Source: Eubacterium sp. (GTDB lineage Bacteria > Bacillota > Clostridia > Lachnospirales > Lachnospiraceae). From it: a stretch of 64,000 nt of DNA. The stretch lies in the NCBI GenBank assembly GCA_017539165.1, contig JAFYHN010000079.1:179473-243472 (forward strand), written 5' to 3'. This document shows positions 52,315 through 60,778 of this stretch, piece by piece. Position numbers and translations under genes: made by a program. Below the pieces are notes generated by a model. The model was not told the DNA's origin. It did no database searches and saw nothing but the letters and a program-made list of their open reading frames with translations. Position 1 is the first letter of the stretch. Each line of letters begins with the position of its first letter.

Positions 52315-52740
52315 TCAGAACATCTTTCCCTCATACCTTTTCCGGGTCATCTCATTAAAATCATAGCTTTCCAGCTCATCCAGCCCTATAAGATTAGTAT
52401 GGGATCCTTCATGGATCATAAGGTTTGAGTTGGTTTCTCCGACGTGGACTACAATCACAGGTTTGTGTGTAGCGAAAGCATATCCCATCTCCCATGCAGT
52501 GCCACTATCACTATAATTTCCATAGTATAAGGCTACAACAAGGTCACTGGAATCAATCCCCCTGATATCATTTGTAAAAGTTTCAAGACTCCAGGAGAGG
52601 CTTCCTACATTCCCCTCTCTTACCTCATGCTCTCTGGGGCTGAACAGTTCTAAACCCTTATCCCGGATTATCTTCTCAGCCTTGGAAAGATTTTCACACT
52701 CTTCATCGTTAAAAAATGGACTTGCAAGATAAATTCTCAT
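52315..52740 (-). CDS. Nucleoside 2-deoxyribosyltransferase
   Basis: 141 aa. It exchanges bases between deoxynucleosides, or hydrolyses dNMPs, in nucleotide salvage. The YLASPFF start, ETFTNDIRGIDSSDLVVAL, SGTAWEMGYA with the nucleophile Glu, and SNLM segments define the family. The ATG at 52740 has AGGAGG eight bases upstream; the ATG two codons earlier is too close to it. Confidence 0.9.
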   Translation of the reverse strand: MRIYLASPFFNDEECENLSKAEKIIRDKGLELFSPREHEVREGNVGSLSWSLETFTNDIRGIDSSDLVVALYYGNYSDSGTAWEMGYAFATHKPVIVVHVGETNSNLMIHEGSHTNLIGLDELESYDFNEMTRKRYEGKMF

Positions 52741-52884
52741 GATCATTTCCTCCTAAGTATGATTCATATCACATTATACACCATGGTCCAATTATGAGTA
52801 ACCACTATTTTATATTTGGACTACAACAACGTTTTATGCCGCCTTTAGTCCATTTATATAAATATATATCATCACTTTTCTTCA

Positions 52885-53874
52885 TCAACATATGGTTGAT
52901 AATACCTTTTGTTCTATGAAATCCACCCTATCGTATACTCTTGGTTTAAATGTACCCGTCATTCCGATAGATACATTTATTTCTTTATTGACATAGATGA
53001 TATTACCAGAGTCTCCGATCGCAGCATATACATCTCTGTCATCAAAAGGCTTGTACCACAGATAGCCGTAATTCATATTTCCAAACCTCTCTCCTAGTTT
53101 AAGATGTGGAGCAGTCATATCTTTTAAGTATTCTTCAGAGATTATTCTTTTCCCTTTAAACTTTCCGTTGTCAAGTACAAGCGTTCCGATCACAGCCATA
53201 TCTCTGGCCGACATACATAATCCCCAACCTGCAGTAACGGTTCCCTGTGGATCTGAATACCACTCATTTTTTCTAGGATTCTTATTCATGAAGAAGTCGA
53301 ACTGATCTTCTTTAGAGCTTTCTCCATGCAGAATTCTCTCCGGAAGTCCTAATGGTTTATATAGGTAACTATTTGCGAGATCAATACATTTCTGTCCAGT
53401 AGCATTCTCTATCACACCTGCAAGGATTTGAATTCCAAGTGTTGCATACTTAAACTCACCCGTTATTCCTTTACGTCCTCCAAGAAAATCCAGAACTGCT
53501 AGAGTCCAGTCTCGGGAAGTGCAAACCTTAGTCCATGGTTCAGATCTATACTTATATGGAGCGGTCATAGTGAGAAGATGCCTTACTGTTACATCATAGA
53601 TAGTTTTCTCTCCACGTTTAACAGTATAATCCGGAAAGAAGTCCATCACTTTCTGGTCCAGACTTCTAATGCACCCCATATCCAGGGCTATTCCTGCAAG
53701 CAGTGACATCACACCTTTAGTCACTGAGTTAACGTTCATGGCATCCTCAGTCTTAAATCCATGCCAGCAATCTTCGTATACTTCTTCACCATCTTTTATT
53801 GCATAAATCTGACAGATATTACTCTCATTTCCAGTACTCCCAGAAATATATCTATGCAGTTGTTCTTTATTCAT
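52885..53874 (-). CDS. Beta-lactamase-related serine hydrolase
   Basis: A 329-aa penicillin-binding/class C beta-lactamase-like fold, without signal peptide, so cytoplasmic. SVTK (S50-K53) is the catalytic Ser-Lys pair, the Tyr motif reads YAT (Y143) and the third motif is degenerate (GDSGN). Such proteins are usually esterases or peptidases and seldom true beta-lactamases. It is preceded on the minus strand by copy 2 of the dispersed hairpin repeat, which ends five bases before its ATG. Confidence 0.87.
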   Translation of the reverse strand: MNKEQLHRYISGSTGNESNICQIYAIKDGEEVYEDCWHGFKTEDAMNVNSVTKGVMSLLAGIALDMGCIRSLDQKVMDFFPDYTVKRGEKTIYDVTVRHLLTMTAPYKYRSEPWTKVCTSRDWTLAVLDFLGGRKGITGEFKYATLGIQILAGVIENATGQKCIDLANSYLYKPLGLPERILHGESSKEDQFDFFMNKNPRKNEWYSDPQGTVTAGWGLCMSARDMAVIGTLVLDNGKFKGKRIISEEYLKDMTAPHLKLGERFGNMNYGYLWYKPFDDRDVYAAIGDSGNIIYVNKEINVSIGMTGTFKPRVYDRVDFIEQKVLSTIC

Positions 53875-53880
53875 ATAAAT

Positions 53881-53945
53881 GCCTCCTCTTAGGAAAGATT
53901 GGACGTCCTAAGAAGAGGCTAATGTAATTAAAAATATTTTTCAAG
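53881..53945. repeat. Dispersed hairpin repeat, copy 2
   Basis: GCCTCCTCTTAGGA pairs with TCCTAAGAAGAGGC, followed by TAATGTAATTAA. It matches 44054-44120 over ~60 bp, including the loop bases AAGATTGGAC. This copy lacks a T-run on the minus strand. Confidence 0.7.
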
Positions 53946-53960
53946 TAAAATCTAAAATAC

Positions 53961-54647
53961 TTATTTAAGGATTTTTTCAATCCATTTATCTTCAACACCC
54001 GGAAGTATCTTTTTGAAATGTTTAAACACTTTTTCATATGATTCTTCCGGCGTTCTTTTATATACTTTATCTGTGAATTTTTTACCGAAAAACTTTTCCG
54101 GTGTGGTATATTCTGCGATTCCCCATCCGTATTCATTGCCCTGTTTATCTGTTGCGAACTTGAAGTCATTTGTGATAACGTAACACTGTTTCTGCAGACG
54201 GGTTATAGAACTGTCGAATCCTTTTCTTCCACCTTTCCCATAATTACCAAGTCTCTTTAATGGCTTGGAAAGGATTGGAGAATTCTCATCTATCAATTCA
54301 AACAGATACCTGTCATCGTAGGATGCAAGGCCATCCTCAAATCGTGCATCAAAATCATAACCGTCTCTTCTGAAATTCGCAAAATCCGGAAACCATTTTG
54401 CACTGATATACATTGCTTTATTTCGAAGAAACTTTCCATATGCACACTTTGTCTTCTGAATTACCGGTCCCTTCCACCACCAGGCTTCCCAGGGATCACT
54501 TCCAGTATACCAGCAAGCCTGAGTTATATGCTCTTCAAGAGAAAAACCTTCTATATCATTTTCGAAAAATGGTACAAAACCAAGCCCATTTATCATGTCA
54601 ATAAGTTCGTCCATCGAATCGACTAGAAAATCATCAAAATATGTCAT
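53961..54647 (-). CDS. AlkZ-related conserved hypothetical protein
   Basis: 228 aa, soluble, rich in Trp and Lys. The segments ACWYTGSDPWEAWWWK, YGKFLRNKAMYIS, WFPDFANFRRDGYDFDAR and YVITNDFKFA are conserved in a clostridial family that I associate with the AlkZ/YcaQ winged-helix glycosylase relatives. No catalytic QxQ/QxD motif of true AlkZ is evident, so glycosylase activity is doubtful. Confidence 0.6.
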   Translation of the reverse strand: MTYFDDFLVDSMDELIDMINGLGFVPFFENDIEGFSLEEHITQACWYTGSDPWEAWWWKGPVIQKTKCAYGKFLRNKAMYISAKWFPDFANFRRDGYDFDARFEDGLASYDDRYLFELIDENSPILSKPLKRLGNYGKGGRKGFDSSITRLQKQCYVITNDFKFATDKQGNEYGWGIAEYTTPEKFFGKKFTDKVYKRTPEESYEKVFKHFKKILPGVEDKWIEKILK

Positions 54648-54666
54648 AGCACCCCCTCAAAAATCT

Positions 54667-54859
54667 CTATCGGATAAAATTCGTCGCCTTCCATTCTTCT
54701 TTTTCCGGCAGACCATACTTTTCTTTACCAAGTGCTATGCGCTTCATAAGAAATTCCTGTCTCTATACCATCTGCCTCAAAAACCTTTACGATCTCATCC
54801 AATGCTATACTTGTGTTTCCACCCACTCTAGGGCTGCCATTAAGAATTAAAACTTTCAT
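54667..54859 (-). pseudogene. NADPH-dependent FMN reductase, internally deleted remnant
   Basis: From ATG at 54859 the frame encodes MKVLILNGSPRVGGNTS, the FMN-phosphate loop of the flavodoxin-like reductases, and 44 codons before a stop. A second frame overlapping its end encodes EFLMKRIALGKEKYGLPEKEEWKATNFIR, the family's C-terminus, to a TAG at 54667. The ~100-residue middle is missing and the joint is out of frame. Confidence 0.72.
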
Positions 54860-54871
54860 GATAGTACCATC

Positions 54872-55408
54872 CTATTCTTCAGAATTAAAACCTTCCATTC
54901 CCTTCATGATCATCATAGAGGCAACCTGATTGTTAAGATCCTCGTCTTCTATATTCAGAGTTAGATGAGTATCTTTATTATATATTTTGTATTCAAACTC
55001 ATCTTTCAAAACACACCAACCGGATTCTTTTCCGTCCCAAAGATAGCTATATTCATTAACTTTTGACATATCAACTTCATCTGTTTCCAATTCAGTTTCC
55101 GCATCTATATAAAAAGCTGTTTCTTTACTAGACTTAAGCCGGTTCTTTAGCAGGCTGATGGGTATTTCTTCTTCACCTTTAATGATTTTTACGGTTGTTT
55201 CTTTCGCTTTTAATTTATCTATGCATTTTAAGATTCGATTACTGATCTCAACATCATCATAATACGAACACGTCAACACGGCATTTCCATTTGAAATGTT
55301 ATTCTTAATATCTCCTATCGAATCATTTGTATATTTTCGAAGAATTTTTATTACTTCTGTAGGGGAGTTGTACTGATCAATAACAATCCCGATCATATCT
55401 TCTTTCAT
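54872..55408 (-). CDS. Hypothetical cytoplasmic protein
   Basis: 178 aa, acidic, no membrane helix, no family recognised. The first half looks like an alpha/beta module (VLTCSYYDDVEISNRILKCIDKLKA), with a helix resembling the L7/L12 C-terminal fold; the second half has strands rich in Tyr/Trp. The start at 55408 (MKEDMI) follows AAGGA; the in-frame ATG at 55426 lacks a site. Confidence 0.6.
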   Translation of the reverse strand: MKEDMIGIVIDQYNSPTEVIKILRKYTNDSIGDIKNNISNGNAVLTCSYYDDVEISNRILKCIDKLKAKETTVKIIKGEEEIPISLLKNRLKSSKETAFYIDAETELETDEVDMSKVNEYSYLWDGKESGWCVLKDEFEYKIYNKDTHLTLNIEDEDLNNQVASMMIMKGMEGFNSEE

Positions 55409-55432
55409 ATCCAGTTCCTTCTGCAAGTCACA

Positions 55433-55563
55433 TCATTCATCCCAGATGCAGTATAATTCATCTTCATCATCCCAAGGTGTCTGACCTTCGAATGGTCCTA
55501 CATAAACCACCTTGTCCCCTCTGCCAGATCATCTTCAATCTTAAGATTTTTAATTATTCCCAT
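55433..55563 (-). pseudogene. Small gene interrupted by a frameshift at a G run
   Basis: From ATG at 55563 the frame reads MGIIKNLKIEDDLAEG, then a stop appears five codons later. One base gained at the GAGGGGAC run restores DKVVYVGPFEGQTPWDDEDELYCIWDE to a TGA at 55433. The combined protein would be about 43 aa and acidic. A one-base loss is likely; a sequencing error is possible. Confidence 0.55.
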
Positions 55564-55584
55564 TGTTTTAACCTTTCATATCTA

Positions 55585-56202
55585 TTAACCAAACTTCTTT
55601 TCAAATTCAAGATTTTGTCCTATTAATTCTTTTAATGGAACAACCTTCTTGGTAGCTGTTTCAATGTCACATTCTTTTGCCCAAAGATATGGATAAATAA
55701 GCATTCCTTCATTAGGTAAATCAACGTCTCTTACATCGTTTTCCCAACCGGACCATCTCATGGACTTATAATATTCAGACAGATCTCCCTGTGCTAACCA
55801 GACTAAAAACTCTGAATACTTATACTTCAGACATTCCCACTGAATAGTATCCGGCGCATAGTACCATACTAAACCTGCACCTTTTCTAAATCTTCCAGTT
55901 TTAATTGCATAAATGCCGCCGACAACATCCACTGCAACAATACGCATACCTGCAAATTCGTAACCCATTCGTTTATTAAAATCAATTACACCTGCACTTC
56001 TATCTGATGACTGACCAAGTACATATACCCAGTTATCAATCACTATTCCCTGAGTATGCTCTATTATAGTTCCCAAACTGGATTCCGATGAAATCTTCAT
56101 GCAAGAATTCTCTTCTTTTCCCTTACCTTCAAATCCTTCAATAATTTGAACATCCCTACTTGACTCTTCAAATATAGACTTAATCTGCTGCCATAAATTC
56201 AT
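55585..56202 (-). CDS. DUF2625-like protein
   Basis: 205 aa, soluble. The segments GTIIEHTQGIVIDNWVYVLGQ, VAVDVVGGIYAI, GLVWYYAPDTIQWECL and YSEFLVWLAQGDLSEYYKSMRW match the DUF2625 family, whose function is unknown. It is often found among small SUKH/immunity-like genes, which would agree with the patchwork of small genes here, but no toxin is seen nearby. Confidence 0.72.
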   Translation of the reverse strand: MNLWQQIKSIFEESSRDVQIIEGFEGKGKEENSCMKISSESSLGTIIEHTQGIVIDNWVYVLGQSSDRSAGVIDFNKRMGYEFAGMRIVAVDVVGGIYAIKTGRFRKGAGLVWYYAPDTIQWECLKYKYSEFLVWLAQGDLSEYYKSMRWSGWENDVRDVDLPNEGMLIYPYLWAKECDIETATKKVVPLKELIGQNLEFEKKFG

Positions 56203-56225
56203 GTCAATTCCCCTTTCGATATACT

Positions 56226-56263
56226 TTTTCTATGGATATAACCTACATATCATCCATAGAAAA
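56226..56263. other. 12-bp inverted repeat between GNAT and DUF2625 genes
   Basis: TTTTCTATGGAT (56226-56237) and ATCCATAGAAAA (56252-56263), perfect, 14 bp apart. There is no T-run after it on either strand beyond the arms themselves, so it may be an operator or a weak terminator. Confidence 0.4.
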
Positions 56264-56312
56264 CATATTATATATTTCGAAAGTGACTCTAAAGTGACTA
56301 AGCTGTAATAAA

Positions 56313-56780
56313 TTATTTTTCTTTATCTGGACCACACAGAACCATACATTCTTCAGAAGCCGAAAATCCGCACTTCTCATACAGCGGTCGTCCCGCTTCC
56401 GTAGCATCCAAATTGATTTCTGTAGTTCCTCTACCCCAGGCATCTTCCATAAGCATATCCATCATTTTCTGAGCAATACCTTTTCTACGATACTCCTTAG
56501 ATGTATATACGTTCATCAGATGGGCTCTTTTTCCTGTAGGATGTGAAAATGTAGGCATCACTTCAATATAGCAGATAGATGCGCATCCGATAACCTTACC
56601 TGCGTCTAGTGCTAACACTGTTGTCTGATCACCTTCCAAAAAGTACTTTCGACTGTTACTGATAAACTCATCATCATATTTATAGTTTTCTGAGAGATTA
56701 TTAACTTCTCTAAGCATTTCCAATCTGCTGCTCATCAGAAGTTCTATATCTTCTTTGGTAGTTATTTTATATTCAATCAT
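56313..56780 (-). CDS. GNAT family N-acetyltransferase
   Basis: 155 aa, one complete GNAT fold. The acetyl-CoA loop reads RRKGIAQKMMD (~97-107), preceded by the beta-4 strand MNVYTSKEY, and the C-terminal LYEKCGFSASEECMVL is typical. The substrate is unknown. Confidence 0.9.
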   Translation of the reverse strand: MIEYKITTKEDIELLMSSRLEMLREVNNLSENYKYDDEFISNSRKYFLEGDQTTVLALDAGKVIGCASICYIEVMPTFSHPTGKRAHLMNVYTSKEYRRKGIAQKMMDMLMEDAWGRGTTEINLDATEAGRPLYEKCGFSASEECMVLCGPDKEK

Positions 56781-56817
56781 CTCTAATCCCTTTATAATCT
56801 TCTTAATAATCTGTCAC

Positions 56818-57657
56818 TTATAATCTGTCACGAGAGATTTCCCAGAACATAACAGCACTTGCCGCTCCTACATTAAGCGAATCAACCACCGGATTCATTG
56901 GTATCTTGGCAACATAATTACTTCTTTTTATGGTTTCTTCACTTAGGCCATAGCCTTCATTTCCAAGAATTATCGCAAGCCTTTTTTCCTCTTTGATCTT
57001 GTCATCACGAATGCTTACAGAATTATCAGAAAGAGCCATAGCAACAGTGGCAAAACCTTTATCTGCCAAGATTGATATATAATCACATTTCTTATCTATC
57101 TTGGTCCACGGAATTTGAAAAACCGTACCCATACTAACTCGTTCTGATCTTCTGTATAAAGGATCAGAACAATCCGATGTCAGAATAACTGCTTCCACTC
57201 CCATAGCTGCAGCGCTCCTGAATATCGCGCCTATGTTAGTCGGATTCTGAACATTCTCTAGAACTGCGATAACATTTTTATCTGCCACCATCTCTTCTAC
57301 AGAACTCATCTTACGCCTCTTCATAGCGGCGAATAATCCGCCCGTCAGAGCATATCCGGAAAGTTCCCTTAGAACCTGATCATCACCGTAGTAGATAGGG
57401 ACATTTGCACACACCTCATATATCCTTCTTATCTCTTCGTCTGGATTGTCAAGAGAAGTAAGAATTGAGATTGGTTCATATCCAGCATCCAGCGCACGCC
57501 TTAAAACTTTTGCACTTTCGCATATGAATATCCCCGGATCCGGTTCGTTTATTCTAAGAAGCTGCACTTCATTCCGGAGTTTATACACTTCCAGTTCCGG
57601 AAGATTCAGTGTTTCAATCCGTATTAATCTGTAAGAACAATTACTATTTCCAATCAT
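56818..57657 (-). CDS. SpoU/TrmH family RNA 2'-O-methyltransferase
   Basis: A 279-aa SPOUT enzyme with an N-terminal substrate-binding domain (~1-115) and a knotted catalytic domain: NVQNPTNIGAIFRSAAAMGV, then GNEGYGLSEE and IPMNPVVDSLNVGAASAVMFWE, the three SpoU motifs in order. It methylates a ribose in rRNA or tRNA; the target cannot be read. AAGGA precedes the ATG. Confidence 0.93.
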   Translation of the reverse strand: MIGNSNCSYRLIRIETLNLPELEVYKLRNEVQLLRINEPDPGIFICESAKVLRRALDAGYEPISILTSLDNPDEEIRRIYEVCANVPIYYGDDQVLRELSGYALTGGLFAAMKRRKMSSVEEMVADKNVIAVLENVQNPTNIGAIFRSAAAMGVEAVILTSDCSDPLYRRSERVSMGTVFQIPWTKIDKKCDYISILADKGFATVAMALSDNSVSIRDDKIKEEKRLAIILGNEGYGLSEETIKRSNYVAKIPMNPVVDSLNVGAASAVMFWEISRDRL

Positions 57658-57722
57658 TATAAATCCTTATCCTATTTCAGCAGCATTCAGATTCGCAAAT
57701 ACTAGATGCTATCGTATACTTT

Positions 57723-59564
57723 CTATATTTCATAAAGCCAGGCTTTTGCGCTGAAGTCGCATTCGCCACTTCCAAACTCGGCTATTATCCTTGTTCCTTC
57801 AGGGAATTCTGGCTCTACTTTACGGGAGTTTTCAAAGCGATGAAGAATAGCCAGTCTTCTTCCGTCATACTCACGTATCAGAAGCTGCTGTCCCTGAGGC
57901 TCATTATAAGTTGTCTGTTCATAATCATGATGAATTGTGATACCGTTCTTAATGATATCTGAACATTTGCGATAGAACTGCATTCCTTCTTCCACTAGAG
58001 ACCACTGCTCATCAGAAAGATCATATATATCTCCACTCAGGCACATACGTCCGAAAAGAGTCGCAGCCAGGGAATATTCTATTCTTTCCCTGCTATCTTC
58101 AGCACGTAACACAGCCCATATCTGAGACTGATCCGGACGGATAACTCTATGCATATTTGCTGCTATAAGAGGTATGGACTTTATCTCATGAGCATCAGAA
58201 AAACTAGCCTGACTGCATAACTGCATCATAGAAGGTTCAAGTCTATGTCCACCGCTTGAACAATTTTCTATAACTATTCCAGGGATCTCTTCACGAATCT
58301 TTTCGAAGAATCTTTGTGAAGCCACAACCTTTCTTCTTAAAGCTTCTCCCATACTCTCAGCTCCGTCGCATCCCATGCCGAGAGTGTCATTATAATCTAC
58401 CTTGAGATAACCGAAACCGGATTCTTTAAGAAGTCCGATAACTTTTTCACTCAGATAATCCACAACCCAGGGATCTTCCATATCCCAGAATCTTCTTCCG
58501 CCGATTGTAAGCGGTTCGCCATCCTTCTTAACAAGATGTTCTACTGCATTAAAATACTTACTTCCTGATGCAAGTGCCTCCATCTCGTACCAAAGTCCCG
58601 GAATCATTCCTTTGGATCTTATATAATCTGCGATTGGCTTCATGCCACCTGGGAAACGTTCTTCATTTACCTGCCAGTCACCTATACTTTCCCACCAGGC
58701 ATCTGAACCATACCAGCCAGAATCGATTACCAGAAACTTGATTCCCTTTCCGGCTATCTTATCGCATATCTTCTTTACATTTTCAAATGACGGATTACCC
58801 CAGGTTGTACAATACTCGTTGAACATGATGTCCATATTTCCGTCTTCTTCAGATATCTTCGGATGCTGAGCCTTAACCAGCTTATCACACACTTTACTCA
58901 GAGTCTTACCTCTTGCGATCACAGCCTCCGGAGATTCGAATGTATCACCCTGCGCCAACTTCTTCATCCAGTGTCCGAAATCTCGGTCTCCCAAGCCACC
59001 CGTAACTGTCAGTGTTTCATCTTCCTTACAGATTATCTCAATCTGCCAGGTAGAAGCCTGATAAAGCTGTATACCTATCAGTTCTCCCGAAGTACTGTCT
59101 TCAAGCGCAAGAAATGGGAAATACTTTCTGACCGGCATCGATCCGTTATTTCCAAACTTCTCTATTCTTAGTCCGCATCTGTTCCATGAAGGTTCCAGAT
59201 GAAGTTCATCTATAGTCTCTGTACGAAGCTTTCCTTCCGCGCTCCAGAAGGATTGCAGACGATGTATCTTATCGGCATGGACATTTCCTATAGCAAATGT
59301 AGTCAGCATCTCCAGACCTATCTCATGTCCTGTATTGTTCGTAATTGAAGTCTTCACACGAAGAGCGTTTTCGTCACATTTCTTGAAAACTTTAAGTGTC
59401 AAGCCGTCTGTTGACTCATAAACTGTAATACCCTCTGATAGTTCTTCATCTCCCTCTTTCAAGGCAAAACGTTCCATGGTAGCATTCCCATGCATAGTAA
59501 GTCCGCAGGAGAATCCGCCTGCATAACCGTCACCCAAAAGTTTCGTTTCAGTATAAAGTCTCAT
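57723..59564 (-). CDS. GH36 alpha-galactosidase
   Basis: A 613-aa cytoplasmic retaining alpha-galactosidase acting on raffinose-family or galactomannan oligosaccharides. It has an N-terminal beta-sandwich and a TIM barrel with IDSGWYG, the nucleophile D390 in YLKVDYND, the CSSGGHRLEPSM motif and the acid/base D457 in FSDAHE. It is shorter than the ~730-aa members but catalytically complete. AAGGAG lies six bases before the ATG at 59564. It is monocistronic, bounded by two terminators upstream. Confidence 0.92.
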   Translation of the reverse strand: MRLYTETKLLGDGYAGGFSCGLTMHGNATMERFALKEGDEELSEGITVYESTDGLTLKVFKKCDENALRVKTSITNNTGHEIGLEMLTTFAIGNVHADKIHRLQSFWSAEGKLRTETIDELHLEPSWNRCGLRIEKFGNNGSMPVRKYFPFLALEDSTSGELIGIQLYQASTWQIEIICKEDETLTVTGGLGDRDFGHWMKKLAQGDTFESPEAVIARGKTLSKVCDKLVKAQHPKISEEDGNMDIMFNEYCTTWGNPSFENVKKICDKIAGKGIKFLVIDSGWYGSDAWWESIGDWQVNEERFPGGMKPIADYIRSKGMIPGLWYEMEALASGSKYFNAVEHLVKKDGEPLTIGGRRFWDMEDPWVVDYLSEKVIGLLKESGFGYLKVDYNDTLGMGCDGAESMGEALRRKVVASQRFFEKIREEIPGIVIENCSSGGHRLEPSMMQLCSQASFSDAHEIKSIPLIAANMHRVIRPDQSQIWAVLRAEDSRERIEYSLAATLFGRMCLSGDIYDLSDEQWSLVEEGMQFYRKCSDIIKNGITIHHDYEQTTYNEPQGQQLLIREYDGRRLAILHRFENSRKVEPEFPEGTRIIAEFGSGECDFSAKAWLYEI

Positions 59565-59640
59565 AACCTGCTCCTTGTAATTCAAATGATGTTCTTATCA
59601 TATTTCATTATGACGAAAAAATCCACAACGACATCAAAAA

Positions 59641-59721
59641 ATATGACAGTTGAAATCAGATTTCAACTGTCATATTTTGAAAAAACGACACGAGGTTTTC
59701 TCATGCATTAAACCTCGTGTC
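59641..59721 (-). terminator. Two tandem terminators after flavodoxin
   Basis: Stem 1 is a perfect 12 bp at 59687-59698/59710-59721, followed on the minus strand by GTTTTTT. Stem 2 is a perfect 16 bp at 59641-59656/59660-59675 with a three-base loop, followed by TTTTTT. Together they isolate GH36 from the iron genes. Confidence 0.9.
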
Positions 59722-59817
59722 TAAATTAGGAGTATAACTGTTTGAGCAAGTCAATTCGACCTTTCTCAAATATTTCTTAAGATGACTGATTTTATCTGCC
59801 ATCTTATAAGCGACATA

Positions 59818-60240
59818 TTATGCGAGTGCACGTCCAAGTTCTGCGCAATTCTCAAGCGCCTCGTCATCAGGTGCATTGTTAGCCATAACGCCATCAGAAA
59901 CGAGATTAGCTCCGGCAGATTCTGCTCTCTCCTGCCAATCTCTCATCCACTGACCATCACCCCATCCATATGATCCGAAAAGGCCGATCTTCTTTCCCAT
60001 AAGAGAACCTTCCACTTCCGTAAACATAGGATCAAATTCTGTCTCTTCAAGTACCTCTGCCCCCATAGCCGGGCAGCCAAATGCTATGGCATCATATTCT
60101 GCAACTTTAGCTGATGAAAACTCACCAGGTCCAAAGTAACTGACCGCCGCACCATTTGATGCCGCTGCTTCACCAACTGCTTTTGCCATAGCTTCTGTAT
60201 TCCCTGAAGCGCTCCAGAAAACTACTGCTACTTTACTCAT
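59818..60240 (-). CDS. Flavodoxin
   Basis: A 140-aa FMN electron carrier that replaces ferredoxin when iron is short. The phosphate loop SASGNTE (10-16) and the isoalloxazine loops GCPAMGAE and GSYGWGDGQW are complete. It lies 90 bp after the DUF3793 gene, downstream of a promoter with a metalloregulator-like operator. Confidence 0.95.
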   Translation of the reverse strand: MSKVAVVFWSASGNTEAMAKAVGEAAASNGAAVSYFGPGEFSSAKVAEYDAIAFGCPAMGAEVLEETEFDPMFTEVEGSLMGKKIGLFGSYGWGDGQWMRDWQERAESAGANLVSDGVMANNAPDDEALENCAELGRALA

Positions 60241-60329
60241 TATTTATCCTTTCTAGGGCATTACTATAAGCGAAGCCCTTAATCTATTATTTTTGAACGC
60301 CACCTCCCGGTAACAGTTACATACGATTC

Positions 60330-60614
60330 TCAGATTGCCACAGCAAGTTTTTCGAGTCCGACCCCTGCCGAGAATCTCTTCTTAAACTCAGTGGTACACT
60401 TTGTGTATCTGTCAAATGTATCTACAGCCTTTTTCACATCTCCATATACCTTCCAACAGCCGACACATTTTGAACACTCACCTTTATGTTCGATAAAGCC
60501 CTTCACATCCTCCAAAACTTCTGATCTGTCGTGATAAGCGCAGGAGAAAAGATTAGCTGTCTTTATCCCCGCGAGCGTGGGAGCGCAATACTCTACTATA
60601 TTTTCTTCTGACAT
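60330..60614 (-). CDS. DUF3793 protein with internal deletion
   Basis: 94 aa. The N-terminus MSEENIVEYCAPTLAGIKTANLFSC and the C-terminus VKGFIEHKGECSKCVGCWKVYGD...GLEKLAVAI are those of DUF3793, but the usual ~90-residue middle is missing, while the frame is kept. DUF3793 genes commonly sit beside flavodoxin and ferrous iron transport genes. The start at 60614 is taken from the conserved N-terminus; the strong ribosome site upstream belongs to another frame (60596-60676). Confidence 0.75.
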   Translation of the reverse strand: MSEENIVEYCAPTLAGIKTANLFSCAYHDRSEVLEDVKGFIEHKGECSKCVGCWKVYGDVKKAVDTFDRYTKCTTEFKKRFSAGVGLEKLAVAI

Positions 60615-60676
60615 TTTCCACCGCTCCGAAACAATTCCTCTATCCATCTGATGCGTCTCTTGATTGTAGGTCGCAT
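60596..60676 (-). CDS. Possible 26-aa leader ORF overlapping DUF3793
   Basis: ATG at 60676 follows GAAGGAGGTGATCTT, the best ribosome site in this stretch. It encodes a basic 26-aa peptide (MRPTIKRRIRWIEELF...) that ends inside the DUF3793 gene in another frame. It may couple translation, or mark the true start of a frameshifted gene. Confidence 0.3.
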   Translation of the reverse strand: MRPTIKRRIRWIEELFRSGGKCQKKI

Positions 60677-60725
60677 AAGATCACCTCCTTCATAGATGAT
60701 ATAAAATTAGAAGTGTTTATTTTAT

Positions 60726-60778
60726 GTTAGATGTACCTAACCCGATTACAATATAACACATCAGTTTCTTTTTGTCTA
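60726..60778 (-). promoter_or_regulatory. Promoter and operator of the DUF3793-flavodoxin unit
   Basis: TAGACA (60773-60778), 17 bp, TATATT (60750-60755) on the minus strand. The near-palindrome GTTAGATGTACCTAAC (60726-60741) covers the start of transcription. The same core, TTAGATGTA(C/T)CTAA, recurs upstream of the HMA gene. Confidence 0.65.

Noticed and set aside
52885-53874. Antibiotic-resistance beta-lactamase
   Set aside because: No signal peptide and a degenerate KTG/HxG motif; it is a generic serine hydrolase of the fold.
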